A DNA stretch of 64,000 nt from Ruminococcaceae bacterium P7 (GCA_900100595.1 FMUA01000014.1:1-64000); one strand, 5' to 3'; counted from the first letter of the stretch, positions 16,938 through 26,534 are shown. Notes: a model not told the origin generated them from the letters alone. Numbers and translations: made by a program.

Positions 16938-18551
16938 TTGGATATTGAAGCTTACAAGGAAGCGATTGCCAACGCGGACGTGGCGTTTGCGAACGCAAGA
17001 TTTGAAAACGCCGTCGCGTGGTACGACAAGGCGCTGAAGGAGGCTCCCGACGACGGCTACGCGCTCTCAAAGGCAGGCACGGCGCTCGTGTCGCTCAACC
17101 GCTTTGACGACGCTTTCGTCTATTTCAACAGGGCGGTCGAGAGCGACCCGCAGAACGGCGACCATGTGTTCAACCTCGCCAACGCCTACTTCTTCGCGGG
17201 CGACATCCCAAAGGCGATGGAGAACTACACCGCGGCGGAGATGATGGAGTGCTCCGACGACGTCAGGGCGCGCATCTACTACCAGCTCGCGCTGATGTGC
17301 AGCATCAAGCGCGACTACAAGGCGGCGCTGATCAACTATCAGAAGTATGAGGACGCCGACAAGACGGGTCAGGTATCCCTTGATACCGACGTCCTTTCCG
17401 AGAGAGTCCAGCTTTATTTACAGGTGGAGGACTTCGACAACGCGCTCAAATACACGCTCAAGTGGCTCAACCTCGCGCCCGACGACCTGCGCTGCTATGT
17501 CGTCTACTTCAACCTGCTCACCGTTTCCGGTCAGTACGGCAAGGCGCTCAAGGTGCTCGACGACGCGGAGAAATTCGCCGCCAAGGACGAGAACGACAAA
17601 TACGCGCTCGACGTCAGCCGCGCGAATCTCTATGTCAACGCGGCGAACACGGAATTTGACACAGGCCGCGATTTCAACCAAAAGGCATACGACCTGATGA
17701 ACGAGCTGATCGTCAGCCCCTACGGCACGCAGGACAGCAAGAACGAGCTGGTTCTCGCGCTGGGCGAGCTGTGCATCTCGATGGAGAAGGTCGACGAGGC
17801 GATCGACCTCATGACCATGCTGACCGCCGAGGCGGAGCCTGAGGAGGAGCCTGCGGCTCCCGTGCAGCCGGCTGACACAAGCGTGGATCCCGCGGAGATC
17901 GACGCGATGCTCGCAGAGAACATGCAGGCGATGGAGGCGAAAATCGCTTCGGGCGAGATCAGCGAGGAGCTGGGCGACACGGCGACCGTCACCTACGACG
18001 AGGACGGCAGACCTGTCCGCACCTATCCCGACGGCGTGTTCGGAGAGGTCGACGGCTATCAGCTGCCCGGCTTCAAGGGCGTCGACATGGACGCGCTCGA
18101 AAAAGAGGACGCCGAACAGAAGGCTACCGAGCAGGCGGATTTCCGCGCGCGCGTCAACTACACCCTGCTGACCTGCTACGCGTTCAAGGAGGACTTTGAA
18201 AAGACCATCGAGTACGCGCGTCTGGTCAGAATGACGCCGAATAACACCTACTATTCCTACTTCGGCAGATACTCCGAGGCGTTCGCCGTGATGCGGCTCG
18301 CAAAGATGGGCAGGGAGGGCTACACCCTCGAGGACGCCAAGAGAAAGTATGACGAGGAGCTTGCTTTCTTCCGCGGCGAGATGATCAAGGCGAACGAAAG
18401 CTCCGCGTTCGCGCTGCTGTTCCGCACCAGAATGTACGCCGAGCTCGGCAAGTACGGCAAGGCGGAGGAGCTTGCGGGACTGATGACCGATCAGGACAGA
18501 GCGGCGCTGATGTCCTATATCGAGGAATGCCGCAAGCAGGAAGCCGGCTGA
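16938..18551 (+). CDS. TPR-repeat protein of the T7SS-like locus
   Basis: Start is TTG 16938, 8 bp after GAGGTGG. The 537-residue, acidic, soluble protein begins with TPR units (FENAVAWYDKALKEAPDDGY, FDDAFVYFNRAVESDPQNGD) continuing to about residue 290. A disordered acidic segment follows (EAEPEEEPAAPVQPAD, about 300-320), then a helical second half to residue 537. There is no TM or signal sequence. TPR proteins act as scaffolds; between substrates and WXG100 genes it may be a chaperone or assembly factor (inference). Confidence 0.8.
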   Translation: MDIEAYKEAIANADVAFANARFENAVAWYDKALKEAPDDGYALSKAGTALVSLNRFDDAFVYFNRAVESDPQNGDHVFNLANAYFFAGDIPKAMENYTAAEMMECSDDVRARIYYQLALMCSIKRDYKAALINYQKYEDADKTGQVSLDTDVLSERVQLYLQVEDFDNALKYTLKWLNLAPDDLRCYVVYFNLLTVSGQYGKALKVLDDAEKFAAKDENDKYALDVSRANLYVNAANTEFDTGRDFNQKAYDLMNELIVSPYGTQDSKNELVLALGELCISMEKVDEAIDLMTMLTAEAEPEEEPAAPVQPADTSVDPAEIDAMLAENMQAMEAKIASGEISEELGDTATVTYDEDGRPVRTYPDGVFGEVDGYQLPGFKGVDMDALEKEDAEQKATEQADFRARVNYTLLTCYAFKEDFEKTIEYARLVRMTPNNTYYSYFGRYSEAFAVMRLAKMGREGYTLEDAKRKYDEELAFFRGEMIKANESSAFALLFRTRMYAELGKYGKAEELAGLMTDQDRAALMSYIEECRKQEAG

Positions 18552-18563
18552 CGGAGGTGACCT

Positions 18564-18875
18564 ATGAGCAAGAATACCCTCATTCTCATCGACGAGGAAG
18601 CGCTGAACACCGCGGCGAACCGGTTCCGAGAGCTGACGGCGGAGGTCAAGGCGCTGCAGAAGGACATCGAGGATATGCTGAACGACTTCAAAACGGGCTT
18701 TGACACCCCCGCGGGAAAAAAGTTCTACAATTCCTGCGCGAGCGGACTGCTCACGCCGATCAACCAGCAGGTGATCGTCATCGAGCACATCGCGGACAAC
18801 CTGATGCAGGCGAAAAACATCTACGCGCCCGTCTTTGACGGATACCGCGACCTTGTCAGACAACTGAGTGAATAA
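18564..18875 (+). CDS. WXG100-like small helical protein (no WXG)
   Basis: ATG 18564 after ACGGAGGTGACCT. A 103-residue helical hairpin-type protein (ALNTAANRFRELTAEVKALQ, LQKDIEDMLNDFKTGFDTPA). It has the size, composition and position of a WXG100/EsxA protein, but the turn has FDTPAGKKF where WxG would stand. Likely secreted or forms a heterodimer with the following genes. Confidence 0.7.
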   Translation: MSKNTLILIDEEALNTAANRFRELTAEVKALQKDIEDMLNDFKTGFDTPAGKKFYNSCASGLLTPINQQVIVIEHIADNLMQAKNIYAPVFDGYRDLVRQLSE

Positions 18876-18909
18876 TATCAATATCAATACCGAGAGGAGA
18901 CAAACAACT

Positions 18910-19236
18910 ATGGCATCCATTCTTTCAAGCGCGATCATCACCAACGCGCAGGGCAGCGTCAACACCTATATCAATACGGCGAACCAGCTGTATTCCGAGC
19001 TGCAGTCCATCATCAACAACCTGACCGCCGACGGCTTCCAGGGCGACGCCGCGAACGGCTACAGGGAGTTTTTCCAGAACAAGGCGACTCCCGCGCTCGG
19101 TCAGAACCTCACAGAGCCGACAGGCTCCCTGACCGCGGGCATCAACAACATGCTCAACACCATCAAGGAGCAGCTGCTCGACACCGTTGACCCCGGTCTC
19201 GGCAAGCTCAACCAGGATCCCGGACAGGGCGCGTAA
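18910..19236 (+). CDS. WXG100-family protein with FQG turn
   Basis: I choose ATG 18910, 11 bp after GAGAGGAGA, over an upstream in-frame GTG at 18868 that overlaps the preceding gene and has no RBS. The 108-residue product (MASILSSAIITNAQGSVNTY...) is helical, with GFQGDAANGYREFF in the turn: FQG in place of WxG. It probably pairs with a neighbouring WXG100 protein. The tail DPGLGKLNQDPGQGA is flexible. Confidence 0.75.
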   Translation: MASILSSAIITNAQGSVNTYINTANQLYSELQSIINNLTADGFQGDAANGYREFFQNKATPALGQNLTEPTGSLTAGINNMLNTIKEQLLDTVDPGLGKLNQDPGQGA

Positions 19237-19261
19237 CAGTTAAGAAAAGGAGTGTATCATC

Positions 19262-19567
19262 ATGGCAGATATCGTTTTTAAGTTTGACGAAATGAGAACC
19301 GCAGTGACACAGATCACCGACATCGCGTCGCGCTACAAGGCGGCGTCCGACAAGTTCCAGGCGGACTTTGCCGACGCGATCGCGGGCTGGGAGGGCGCGA
19401 GCCGCGACAAGATGAGCGCGTTCATTACAGGCCCTGTCAATGAGTACATGGGCACCACCGTACCCGGCATCGTCACCGCTCTCGCGGAGCTGCTCAAGGC
19501 GAACGCCGACCAGATGGAGCAGGCTGACCAGCAGATCGCGGACAACATCCCCGCTTCGCTCTCGTAG
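19262..19567 (+). CDS. WXG100-family protein (WEG)
   Basis: ATG 19262 after AAAGGAGTGTATCATC. 101 residues, two helices joined by GWEGASRDKM, an intact WxG motif about halfway, as in EsxA-type type VII substrates. Lies 25 bp after the FQG protein, suggesting a co-expressed pair. Confidence 0.85.
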   Translation: MADIVFKFDEMRTAVTQITDIASRYKAASDKFQADFADAIAGWEGASRDKMSAFITGPVNEYMGTTVPGIVTALAELLKANADQMEQADQQIADNIPASLS

Positions 19568-19603
19568 TGAATCACCGACATTCTACCCCAAGGGGTGAGT
19601 ATT

Positions 19604-20647
19604 ATGGATAACAACAAAGACTTCATGCCCGAGCAGAACGCTGCGGAGCAGCCTGCCGAAAAGCAGGAGATGACGAGCATCGAGCGCGCGAAGGAGCTGT
19701 TCGAGTACGAGATGACCGAGGTGCTGCTCAACTTCAGGAGCGAAGTGAGCACGATGCGCGGCAAGGCGGCTCCCGGCTACGTCAACAGGGAGGTTCCGAA
19801 GGCAGGCGTCGCGTATGAAGCGCCCGATATCGCGGTCGCGGGCATTGAATACACCGAGGAAAATACGGACATCGCGCTCGATACGGACGCGGTGCGCGCG
19901 GATTTCGCCGTTTCGTTTGACGGCAATGTGCCCGCTGTTCCCGCTTTCACGCAGCAGGCGGTTGTGACAACGGAAGCGCCTGCTTTCACGGCGGAGGTGC
20001 CCGACGTGCCGCAGGTGAGTATTTCGGAAATGCAGGCGGCTGAGGTGCAGACCGTCACGGCGGAGGTTCCCGACATTCCCGTTTTCCGCGCGGACGCGCT
20101 GTTTGCCGCACCAAAGGCTCAGACGGCTGCCGTGTCGGTAGCGGTTCCCGAAGCGAAGATCGGCGCGTCCTTTGCGCTGCCGTCTGCAGAACAGGGAGAA
20201 GCGCCGGTTATGAATACGGACGTTCCGCCGGTTGACGCGGCGCGGTTCGCTGTCGGAGCGGTTTCCACCGCAGAAGTCACGGTGGAAAATATAGAGGTTC
20301 CCGTTGTTGCAATCGCGGAGCCTGCCGCCGTATCCTTGGAGCAGCCCGCGCTGTCAATCGCGGAGGTATCCGCTCCTGCGGTTCCCGCAATATCCGTGCA
20401 GACCGACGCGGCGTTTCCCGCGATCGACGTGCCGCAGACAGAGAGCGTGAGCCTTCCGTCTGGTGCTGTCACAGCGCCGACGGTAGAAATAGACGTCGCG
20501 GTTCCCGAAACGGCGCTCCCGACCCTTTCAATCGGCATTCCCGAAAACAGGGAAACGGCGCCCGTGCCGTACCCCGAAATCCCCGAAACGCCCGACTTTT
20601 CCGCCTATTACGCGGAAATCACCGAAGCGATCAAACAAGAGCAATAA
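19604..20647 (+). CDS. Val/Pro/Ala-rich repetitive protein of the T7SS-like locus
   Basis: ATG 19604 is preferred: AAGGGG is 9 bp upstream, whereas the in-frame GTG at 19595 abuts it. After an acidic helical start (EQPAEKQEMTSIERAKELFE) the roughly 347-residue protein is a long degenerate series of VPEVP-, AEVPDIP- and EVPVVAI-like units, ending in PYPEIPETPDFSAYYAEITE. It has no TM, signal or cysteines and is very acidic. Such a sequence would be extended and repetitive, perhaps a spacer or wall-spanning element. I recognise no family. Confidence 0.7.
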   Translation: MDNNKDFMPEQNAAEQPAEKQEMTSIERAKELFEYEMTEVLLNFRSEVSTMRGKAAPGYVNREVPKAGVAYEAPDIAVAGIEYTEENTDIALDTDAVRADFAVSFDGNVPAVPAFTQQAVVTTEAPAFTAEVPDVPQVSISEMQAAEVQTVTAEVPDIPVFRADALFAAPKAQTAAVSVAVPEAKIGASFALPSAEQGEAPVMNTDVPPVDAARFAVGAVSTAEVTVENIEVPVVAIAEPAAVSLEQPALSIAEVSAPAVPAISVQTDAAFPAIDVPQTESVSLPSGAVTAPTVEIDVAVPETALPTLSIGIPENRETAPVPYPEIPETPDFSAYYAEITEAIKQEQ

Positions 20648-20696
20648 GCTGTCGCAGCGGCGGAGAGATCCGCTTCTCCGCCGCGCGCGTGACAGC
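20648..20696 (+). promoter_or_regulatory. Intergenic hairpin before the EssC-type gene
   Basis: A 10-bp GC-rich stem (GCGGCGGAGA 20657-20666 with TCTCCGCCGC 20675-20684) is enclosed by GCTGTC/GACAGC arms. It is followed by AGCGGAAGGATG, not by a T tract. It may be an mRNA processing or attenuating structure separating highly expressed substrates from the ATPase. Confidence 0.5.
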
Positions 20697-20710
20697 GGAA
20701 GGATGAGTTT

Positions 20711-23700
20711 ATGGAAAGCAATAAGCTGTTGATCGGAGTTCAGTTTGTTGACCCCAAAAATAAAAATGAAAATCTGGTTTTTGAGCTGATCGTCCTGCGC
20801 GACCTCACCCTCAGGCAGCTGATGGACGGCATCAAATACGGACTTGCCAAAAAGGGCGACGACCCGTTCTATTCCCGCTGCCGCGGCATCTTTGAGGAAT
20901 GTACCGCCGCGGGAGATGACGGCATGTTCCGCAAGATGACCATGACCTCCTACAACGACGCGATCTCCGACCGCACAAAACGCGACGGACGCGCCGTGAT
21001 GACCGCGGAGGACATGGACAAAACGCTGGTTTCCATCGGCTTCATCTCGTCCACCCGTCTGGTGTTCGACCCGACCGAGCGCTACCGCTCCTATGAGATC
21101 AACACCTCCGTGGTGATTCCCGCGTTCAATCCCGCGACGGACAGCAGGGACGGCATCTCCTTCCCCGACTACAACATCAGCACGCGTCAGCTGACGCATT
21201 TCGACAACACCCCCGTCGAGCTGATTCCGCCGTCCGCACCGCCGCAGAAGCAGGAGCAGAGCATTTTCTTCCTGCTGCTGCCCACCATCATCATGATCGG
21301 CGTCACCATCCTTTCGCGTATTCTTACAAGCGGAGCAGGCTCCATCGGCGCGGTGCTGCTCAGCGCGTCCATGAGTCTCGTGACCGTCGTGCTCTCGGTC
21401 GTCAACTACATCCGTCAGGGCAGCAAATATAAAAAAGACCTCAAAAAGTGGCGCACCGACTACGAGAACTACATCAACAAGACCATCGCCGAGATCCTCC
21501 GCAGGCAGGAGACCGACGCCGCGAAGCTCGACGAGCTGTATCCCGACGTCAACGAGCTGTTTGACGAGAGCAACCCGTCCCACAGCGTCTACGGCGTGAT
21601 CGGCGCCATTTTCAGCAGGTGTCAGCAGGACGCGGATTTCCTGACCGTCCGACTCGGCACCTCCGACAAAATCCCCAACACCTTTGAAATCAAGGGAAGC
21701 CGCAGGGACGTCCTGTTTTCGTCCGAGGGCTTCCGCCTGAAATTCGACAAGGTCACGCTCTATCTGTCCGAGGACGAGGAGTATGACAACCGTGAGGACG
21801 AGACCTTCTACCTCACCAATCTTCCCAACTATATCTCCGAAAAATACCGCTACATGAAGCGTGCGCCGATGCTGTTTCCGATGCGCCAATGCGGCTCTCT
21901 GGGCGTCGTCGCCCCGAACACCATCTTTTCGGAAAGACTCATTCAGCGCATGGTGTTCGACCTCTGCTTCTACCAGTCGCCCGACGATTTGCAGTTCATC
22001 GTGCTCTTTCCGCCGACGAACGACCGCAGTCAGATCGAGGCGTCCATCTCAAACTTCAAGTTCATGCCGCACTTCCGCGACCTCTTTCCCGACCGCTCGC
22101 AGTTCGTCTTTGACGAGCAGAACGCGGGCATGGTGTTCAGCTCCATGCTCAGCGTCATGGGTGAGCGTGCCGCCGCCGCGGGTCAGGGCGTGAAATTTCC
22201 CCACATCGTGTTCATCGTCTACCACGAGTACGACATCAAGGAGCACGCCTTCGCGCAGTACCTGCCGAGCGTGCCTGCCGACGGAAAGCCCTATGAGAAC
22301 AAGCTCGGGCTGACCTTTATTTTCCCGAAGCTCTACAAGGAGCATCTTCCCGCGTACTGCGACCACGTGATCGAGTTCACGGGAGAGCACTCCGCCGCTC
22401 TCGTGCCGCATGACGACGCGATGCGTAAAACCGAATTCAACTTCAACGTTTCACCCGACTGGAACGCGCGAATTTACAATACATCGAAAATCCTCTCCTC
22501 CCTCTGCTATTCCCGCATTTCGCAGAACGGCAAGGTGCCGTCCGCCGTCAGCTTGTTCGAGCTGTACGGCATGTCGAAGAACAACCTCGACATCGGGCAG
22601 TTCTGGGACGCGAAGGGCAGGATCAACGTCAAGAGTACGCTTGCCGTGCCGATCGGCGCGACCGAGAACGGCGTCACCTGCCTTGACCTCCACGAAAAGG
22701 CAGACGGCCCGCATATGCTTGTCGCGGGCACCACAGGCTCGGGTAAATCCGAGACGATCATCACCTACCTGCTCGGACTCGCGATGCTGTTCCGTCCCGA
22801 CGAGGTCAACATGATGCTCGTCGACATGAAGGGCGGCGGCTTCATCAAGCGTCTGGGCACCCTGCCGCACGTCGTCGGCTCCGTCACCGACGTCGACGGC
22901 GACGAGAACGGCACGGGAGCGGAATATATGCTCAAGCGCTTCCTCGACGCGCTCCGCTCCGAGATCAAGCGCAGAAAAATGCTGTTCAACTCGATGCACG
23001 TCGACAGCATCAACCAGTATATCTCCGCGTGCCGCGACATCGACTCCCACATCAAGAAAATCAACAACACCCTGCGCGGTGAGGGCGCGAAGCTGCTCTC
23101 CGAGGCGGAGGAGCAGGCGATCCGCGATCAGGCGCGCGACAACTGCCTGGCGCACCTGATTCTCGTCGTCGACGAGTTCACCGAGCTGAAACGCTTCTCG
23201 GGTGAGAACGACGACGTCGACTTCATCGGCGAGATCACCACCATCGCCCGCGTCGGACGAAGCCTCGGCTTCCACATCATCCTGATCTCGCAGAACATCG
23301 AGGGCGCGATCACCGACGACATCCGCGTCAACTCCAAGTCGCGTCTTTGTCTGAAGGTCGCGACGCGTCAGGCGTCCAAGGAAATGATCGGCAACGACCT
23401 CGCGGCAAGCCCGACCATGCCGGGCAACGGACGCGCGTATCTGCTCGTCGGAACAGGCTCCAAGTTCGAGTACTTCCAGTCGGGCTACGCGGGCGCCGTC
23501 GCCGAGGAGAACTTCGAGCTGCCGATGGAGATCATCGAAGCCTCCAAGAACGGCGTCTACACCAAGTTCTACCGCTCCGAAAAGGACAATCTCGCGGCGA
23601 AGAAGCGCAAAAAGGAGCTGGAGGCGCAGGGCAAGCTCGAGACCCAGCTCAACGCGATCGTCGGCAGGGTCAAGACCTACTACGACCAAAACAAGCAAAA

Positions 23701-23821
23701 ATACCCCAAGGTGCACATCATCTTTGAAAAGCCGCTGCCCAACCGCATCGTCTATGAGGGCGGCGCAATATACGAGGAAAAGGACGGCATCTTCGAGCTG
23801 ATGAAGGAGGCGGCGGAATGA
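20711..23821 (+). CDS. EssC-type T7SS ATPase, N-terminal half (ubiquitin-like domain, TM pair, FtsK domain 1)
   Basis: ATG 20711 after GGAAGGATGAGTTT. The 1036-residue protein starts with a roughly 110-residue region that may be a YukD/EsaB ubiquitin-like fold (LTLRQLMDGI near the start, STRLVFDP at the end; inference). Two TM helices span about 185-237 (FFLLLPTIIMIGVTILSRIL; GAVLLSASMSLVTVVLSVVN). FtsK/SpoIIIE domain 1 has Walker A GTTGSGKS (673-680) and Walker B LILVVDEF (D821-E822). The protein stops at about the end of this first ATPase domain, whereas EssC normally carries further ATPase domains; those are in the next gene, which overlaps by 4 bp. It is the motor of secretion at the membrane. 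Confidence 0.88.
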   Translation: MESNKLLIGVQFVDPKNKNENLVFELIVLRDLTLRQLMDGIKYGLAKKGDDPFYSRCRGIFEECTAAGDDGMFRKMTMTSYNDAISDRTKRDGRAVMTAEDMDKTLVSIGFISSTRLVFDPTERYRSYEINTSVVIPAFNPATDSRDGISFPDYNISTRQLTHFDNTPVELIPPSAPPQKQEQSIFFLLLPTIIMIGVTILSRILTSGAGSIGAVLLSASMSLVTVVLSVVNYIRQGSKYKKDLKKWRTDYENYINKTIAEILRRQETDAAKLDELYPDVNELFDESNPSHSVYGVIGAIFSRCQQDADFLTVRLGTSDKIPNTFEIKGSRRDVLFSSEGFRLKFDKVTLYLSEDEEYDNREDETFYLTNLPNYISEKYRYMKRAPMLFPMRQCGSLGVVAPNTIFSERLIQRMVFDLCFYQSPDDLQFIVLFPPTNDRSQIEASISNFKFMPHFRDLFPDRSQFVFDEQNAGMVFSSMLSVMGERAAAAGQGVKFPHIVFIVYHEYDIKEHAFAQYLPSVPADGKPYENKLGLTFIFPKLYKEHLPAYCDHVIEFTGEHSAALVPHDDAMRKTEFNFNVSPDWNARIYNTSKILSSLCYSRISQNGKVPSAVSLFELYGMSKNNLDIGQFWDAKGRINVKSTLAVPIGATENGVTCLDLHEKADGPHMLVAGTTGSGKSETIITYLLGLAMLFRPDEVNMMLVDMKGGGFIKRLGTLPHVVGSVTDVDGDENGTGAEYMLKRFLDALRSEIKRRKMLFNSMHVDSINQYISACRDIDSHIKKINNTLRGEGAKLLSEAEEQAIRDQARDNCLAHLILVVDEFTELKRFSGENDDVDFIGEITTIARVGRSLGFHIILISQNIEGAITDDIRVNSKSRLCLKVATRQASKEMIGNDLAASPTMPGNGRAYLLVGTGSKFEYFQSGYAGAVAEENFELPMEIIEASKNGVYTKFYRSEKDNLAAKKRKKELEAQGKLETQLNAIVGRVKTYYDQNKQKYPKVHIIFEKPLPNRIVYEGGAIYEEKDGIFELMKEAAE

Positions 23822-25371
23822 AGCGATTGGCTATGGGCATCTACGATGACCTCGACAACCAGACCCAGCCGCTGCTGTACGTCAGCGCCGCGGGCAACAA
23901 TATGATCGTGTTCGGCGGCCACCAGAGCGGCAAGACGACCTTCCTCAAAACGCTGCTCGTGCGGATGCACGAGAACCTCGACCCCGACCGCGAACGGGAT
24001 ATCTACATTCTCGACTTCGGCGGCAACCTCGGCTCCTACAGGGACTTGCCCCTTGTGTCGGCGTGCTTTGACAACTCCAACGCCGAGAACATCCGCCGCG
24101 TGTTCCGCTCCATCGAGGACAAGCTCGAGCGCAACAAAAAGCTGCTCGCTTCACGGCGGTTCCTCGACGTGTATGCCAAGGAGGACGGCGAGCGTCCGGC
24201 GCACGTCATGCTGATGATCGACAACCTCAACGTCTTTCTCTCGGACGAGCAGTTTTCCGCCTATCACGAAATGCTGCTCAAGCTCTGCCGCGAGGGACTC
24301 TCAAAGGGACTGACGCTCGTCTTTACCGCGACGGACTTCTCGGGCGGCGTGAGCCGTATGCTCGGCAGCTTTGACCGCCGCTTCGCCCTCGAGGGCACCG
24401 CGGATAAATATATCGACATCTTCGGCATGCGCGTCAGCGAGCCGATGAGCTGCGCGGGCAGAGGAGTCTCCGTCATCAACGGCAAGCCGCGCGAAATGCA
24501 GATCTTCCTGCCCTTCCGCAACGAGGAGAGAGATCTGCCCATGCTGCGGGAGTGCCTTGCGGACATCCCCGTCAAAACCGAGAAGCTCACCGCCTTTGAC
24601 GGCGACCTGACCGAGGAAAACTTTGATCAATTCCTCGCGAAAAACTACGAGGACGACCTCGACCCGTCCTATCCCGTGGTGGGACTCGACTACTACGACC
24701 ACAAGCCGATCGCAGTCAATATGCGCGACATCCACGCCGTCGCGATCTACGGCAAGAAAAAATTCGGCAAGACCAATCTCCTGCGCCTGATGGTGCGGCG
24801 CATCCGCAACGCCTATCCTGCCTACAGCTTCGTGTTCTTCGACGACGGCAGGCGGCAGCTCGCGGATATCTATGAGGAAGTGCCGCAGAGAGGCGTGTAT
24901 CTGACCTCGCTCGAGGAGGTCAACAACTACCTCGACGAAAACGGCTACGCCGCCAAAATGGAGAGGGGCGTCATCAACAAGAACTTCGTCGAGCGACCCC
25001 ACGCGGGCACGGTCTTTGTGCTCCAGAGCAAGATGCTCTTTCAGGCGACGGGCGCCCAGCTGCTGAAAAACGTCTTTCCGCGCATGATCGCGGCAGCCGA
25101 GGAGAAGAACTACTGGTTCATCTTCTCGGACGTCAGGAAAATCGGCAACAACGACCGCGACACCGAGTCGTCGCTGAACAACAGCATCTCCGCCGCATTC
25201 CTGCTCGACAACATCGCGGAATTTGTGTCCGACCGCGGCAGCCGCTCCGTTTTCGGCGAGATGGATCCCAAGGAGCTGAAAAACGAGTACGCCCGCTGCG
25301 AGCTGGGCGACGGGTATTATTTCGATATCGAATCGGACGAGCTGAAAAAAATCAAGATCATCAAGGTGTAA
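23818..25371 (+). CDS. EssC-type T7SS ATPase, C-terminal half (ATPase domains 2 and 3)
   Basis: ATG 23818 overlaps the previous stop (ATGA) and has AAGGAGG 8 bp upstream. The 517-residue protein has Walker A GGHQSGKTT (33-41) with a Walker B-like HVMLMIDN (D135), and a second P-loop GKKKFGKTN (312-320). It has no TM. This corresponds to domains D2-D3 of EssC/EccC. The overlap implies translational coupling and equal stoichiometry. The organisation resembles the EccCa/EccCb split in some actinobacterial ESX systems, although arisen here in a Firmicute. Confidence 0.88.
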   Translation: MKRLAMGIYDDLDNQTQPLLYVSAAGNNMIVFGGHQSGKTTFLKTLLVRMHENLDPDRERDIYILDFGGNLGSYRDLPLVSACFDNSNAENIRRVFRSIEDKLERNKKLLASRRFLDVYAKEDGERPAHVMLMIDNLNVFLSDEQFSAYHEMLLKLCREGLSKGLTLVFTATDFSGGVSRMLGSFDRRFALEGTADKYIDIFGMRVSEPMSCAGRGVSVINGKPREMQIFLPFRNEERDLPMLRECLADIPVKTEKLTAFDGDLTEENFDQFLAKNYEDDLDPSYPVVGLDYYDHKPIAVNMRDIHAVAIYGKKKFGKTNLLRLMVRRIRNAYPAYSFVFFDDGRRQLADIYEEVPQRGVYLTSLEEVNNYLDENGYAAKMERGVINKNFVERPHAGTVFVLQSKMLFQATGAQLLKNVFPRMIAAAEEKNYWFIFSDVRKIGNNDRDTESSLNNSISAAFLLDNIAEFVSDRGSRSVFGEMDPKELKNEYARCELGDGYYFDIESDELKKIKIIKV

Positions 25372-25415
25372 ACAAGTAAAACGAATGGCGCAGAGCGCGA
25401 AAGGACTTTTCAGAT

Positions 25416-25775
25416 ATGGAAGATATTAAATCCAGAAGACCGGTGAATGCCGCGGACAGCCGCAGCGAAGCAGGCGAGTACCACTGCATCGACACGCGCA
25501 TCATGGACAGGTGCATCGAGAAAAAGGACAGCTTCATCGCCCGCTACGATAAGATCGTGACGGATTACGACAAGATCGTCGCGGATCTCAGCGGGAACTG
25601 GGTCGGCGAGGGCGCCCGCGCGTTCATTGAAGACGCGCGCGTTGTCAGGACGAACATCACGGGCATCGCGGATATCCTTGCCAATATGGTCAACGTGCTG
25701 GTCGACATCCGCGCGGTGGTGGGTGAGGTCGATCACCAGCTCGGTGACATGAACCGCAACCCGGAAGGCGAGTAA
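25416..25775 (+). CDS. WXG100-family protein (WVG)
   Basis: ATG 25416, RBS GAAAGGAC. 119 residues, with a polar start and two helices joined by LSGNWVGEGARAFIEDA, where WVG fills the WxG turn. It follows the ATPase genes, a usual place for an Esx partner that contacts the ATPase. Confidence 0.8.
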   Translation: MEDIKSRRPVNAADSRSEAGEYHCIDTRIMDRCIEKKDSFIARYDKIVTDYDKIVADLSGNWVGEGARAFIEDARVVRTNITGIADILANMVNVLVDIRAVVGEVDHQLGDMNRNPEGE

Positions 25776-25784
25776 GGAACGGCG

Positions 25785-26522
25785 GTGACGGATTTGAAAA
25801 CGGATTTTTCGATTTTTTCCGACCGCGGCAGCAGACCCGTCAATGAGGATTTTGCCGATTCAGCCGTCAAACGGGACGCGCAGTGCTTTGTCCTCTGCGA
25901 CGGACTGGGCGGCCACGGAATGGGTGACAGAGCTTCCCGCTTTGTCGCCCGTTTTGTCTTGCATGAATTCACGCGCTGCCAAAGCCTTGCGTCCTTTGCG
26001 CAGACGGTTCTTCCGCGCGCGCATCAGGCGCTGCGCGCCGAGCAGGAAAAGGCAGGAGCGGCAGGAAAGATGAAAACGACCGCCGTTGTGCTCGTCCTCG
26101 AGGGAGAGAGCGGCTTCTGTCTGCATATCGGCGACTCGCGGCTCTATCGGTTCCGCGGCGGCGCGGTCGATATGCAGACGCGCGACCACAGCGTCCCGCA
26201 GATGCTCGTCCTCACAGGTGAGATCAAAACGGAGGAGCTCCGCTCCCATCCCGACCGCAACAAGCTCCTGCGCGCGCTCGGAGACGACCGCGAGACGGTG
26301 AAATTCGAGCTGACGCGGTTTGACGTGAGGGCAGGCGACGCGTTTTTGCTCTGCTCCGACGGCTTCTGGGAGCCTGTGACCGAGAGCGAGATGCTCGCGC
26401 TTCTGCAATCGGAGCCGACCGCCAGGGCGTGGCTTGAAAAAATGTCGCGGCTAGCCGCCGAAAACAGCGGCGGAAAAGCGATGGATAACTATACGGCGGT
26501 CGCCGTGAGAGTCCGCGGATAG
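25785..26522 (+). CDS. PP2C-family Ser/Thr protein phosphatase
   Basis: Start at GTG 25785 (TAAGGAACGGCG upstream; TTG 25794 is an alternative). The 245-residue protein has the PP2C metal-binding motifs SDRGSRPVNEDF, VLCDGLGGHGMG, IGDSRLYRFR, LCSDGFWE and a final MDNYTAVAVRV. It is soluble. It would remove phosphates placed by the kinase encoded downstream and counter FHA binding. It is the last gene before the second promoter of the locus. Confidence 0.9.
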   Translation: MTDLKTDFSIFSDRGSRPVNEDFADSAVKRDAQCFVLCDGLGGHGMGDRASRFVARFVLHEFTRCQSLASFAQTVLPRAHQALRAEQEKAGAAGKMKTTAVVLVLEGESGFCLHIGDSRLYRFRGGAVDMQTRDHSVPQMLVLTGEIKTEELRSHPDRNKLLRALGDDRETVKFELTRFDVRAGDAFLLCSDGFWEPVTESEMLALLQSEPTARAWLEKMSRLAAENSGGKAMDNYTAVAVRVRG

Positions 26523-26534
26523 CGCGGTCTGTCG

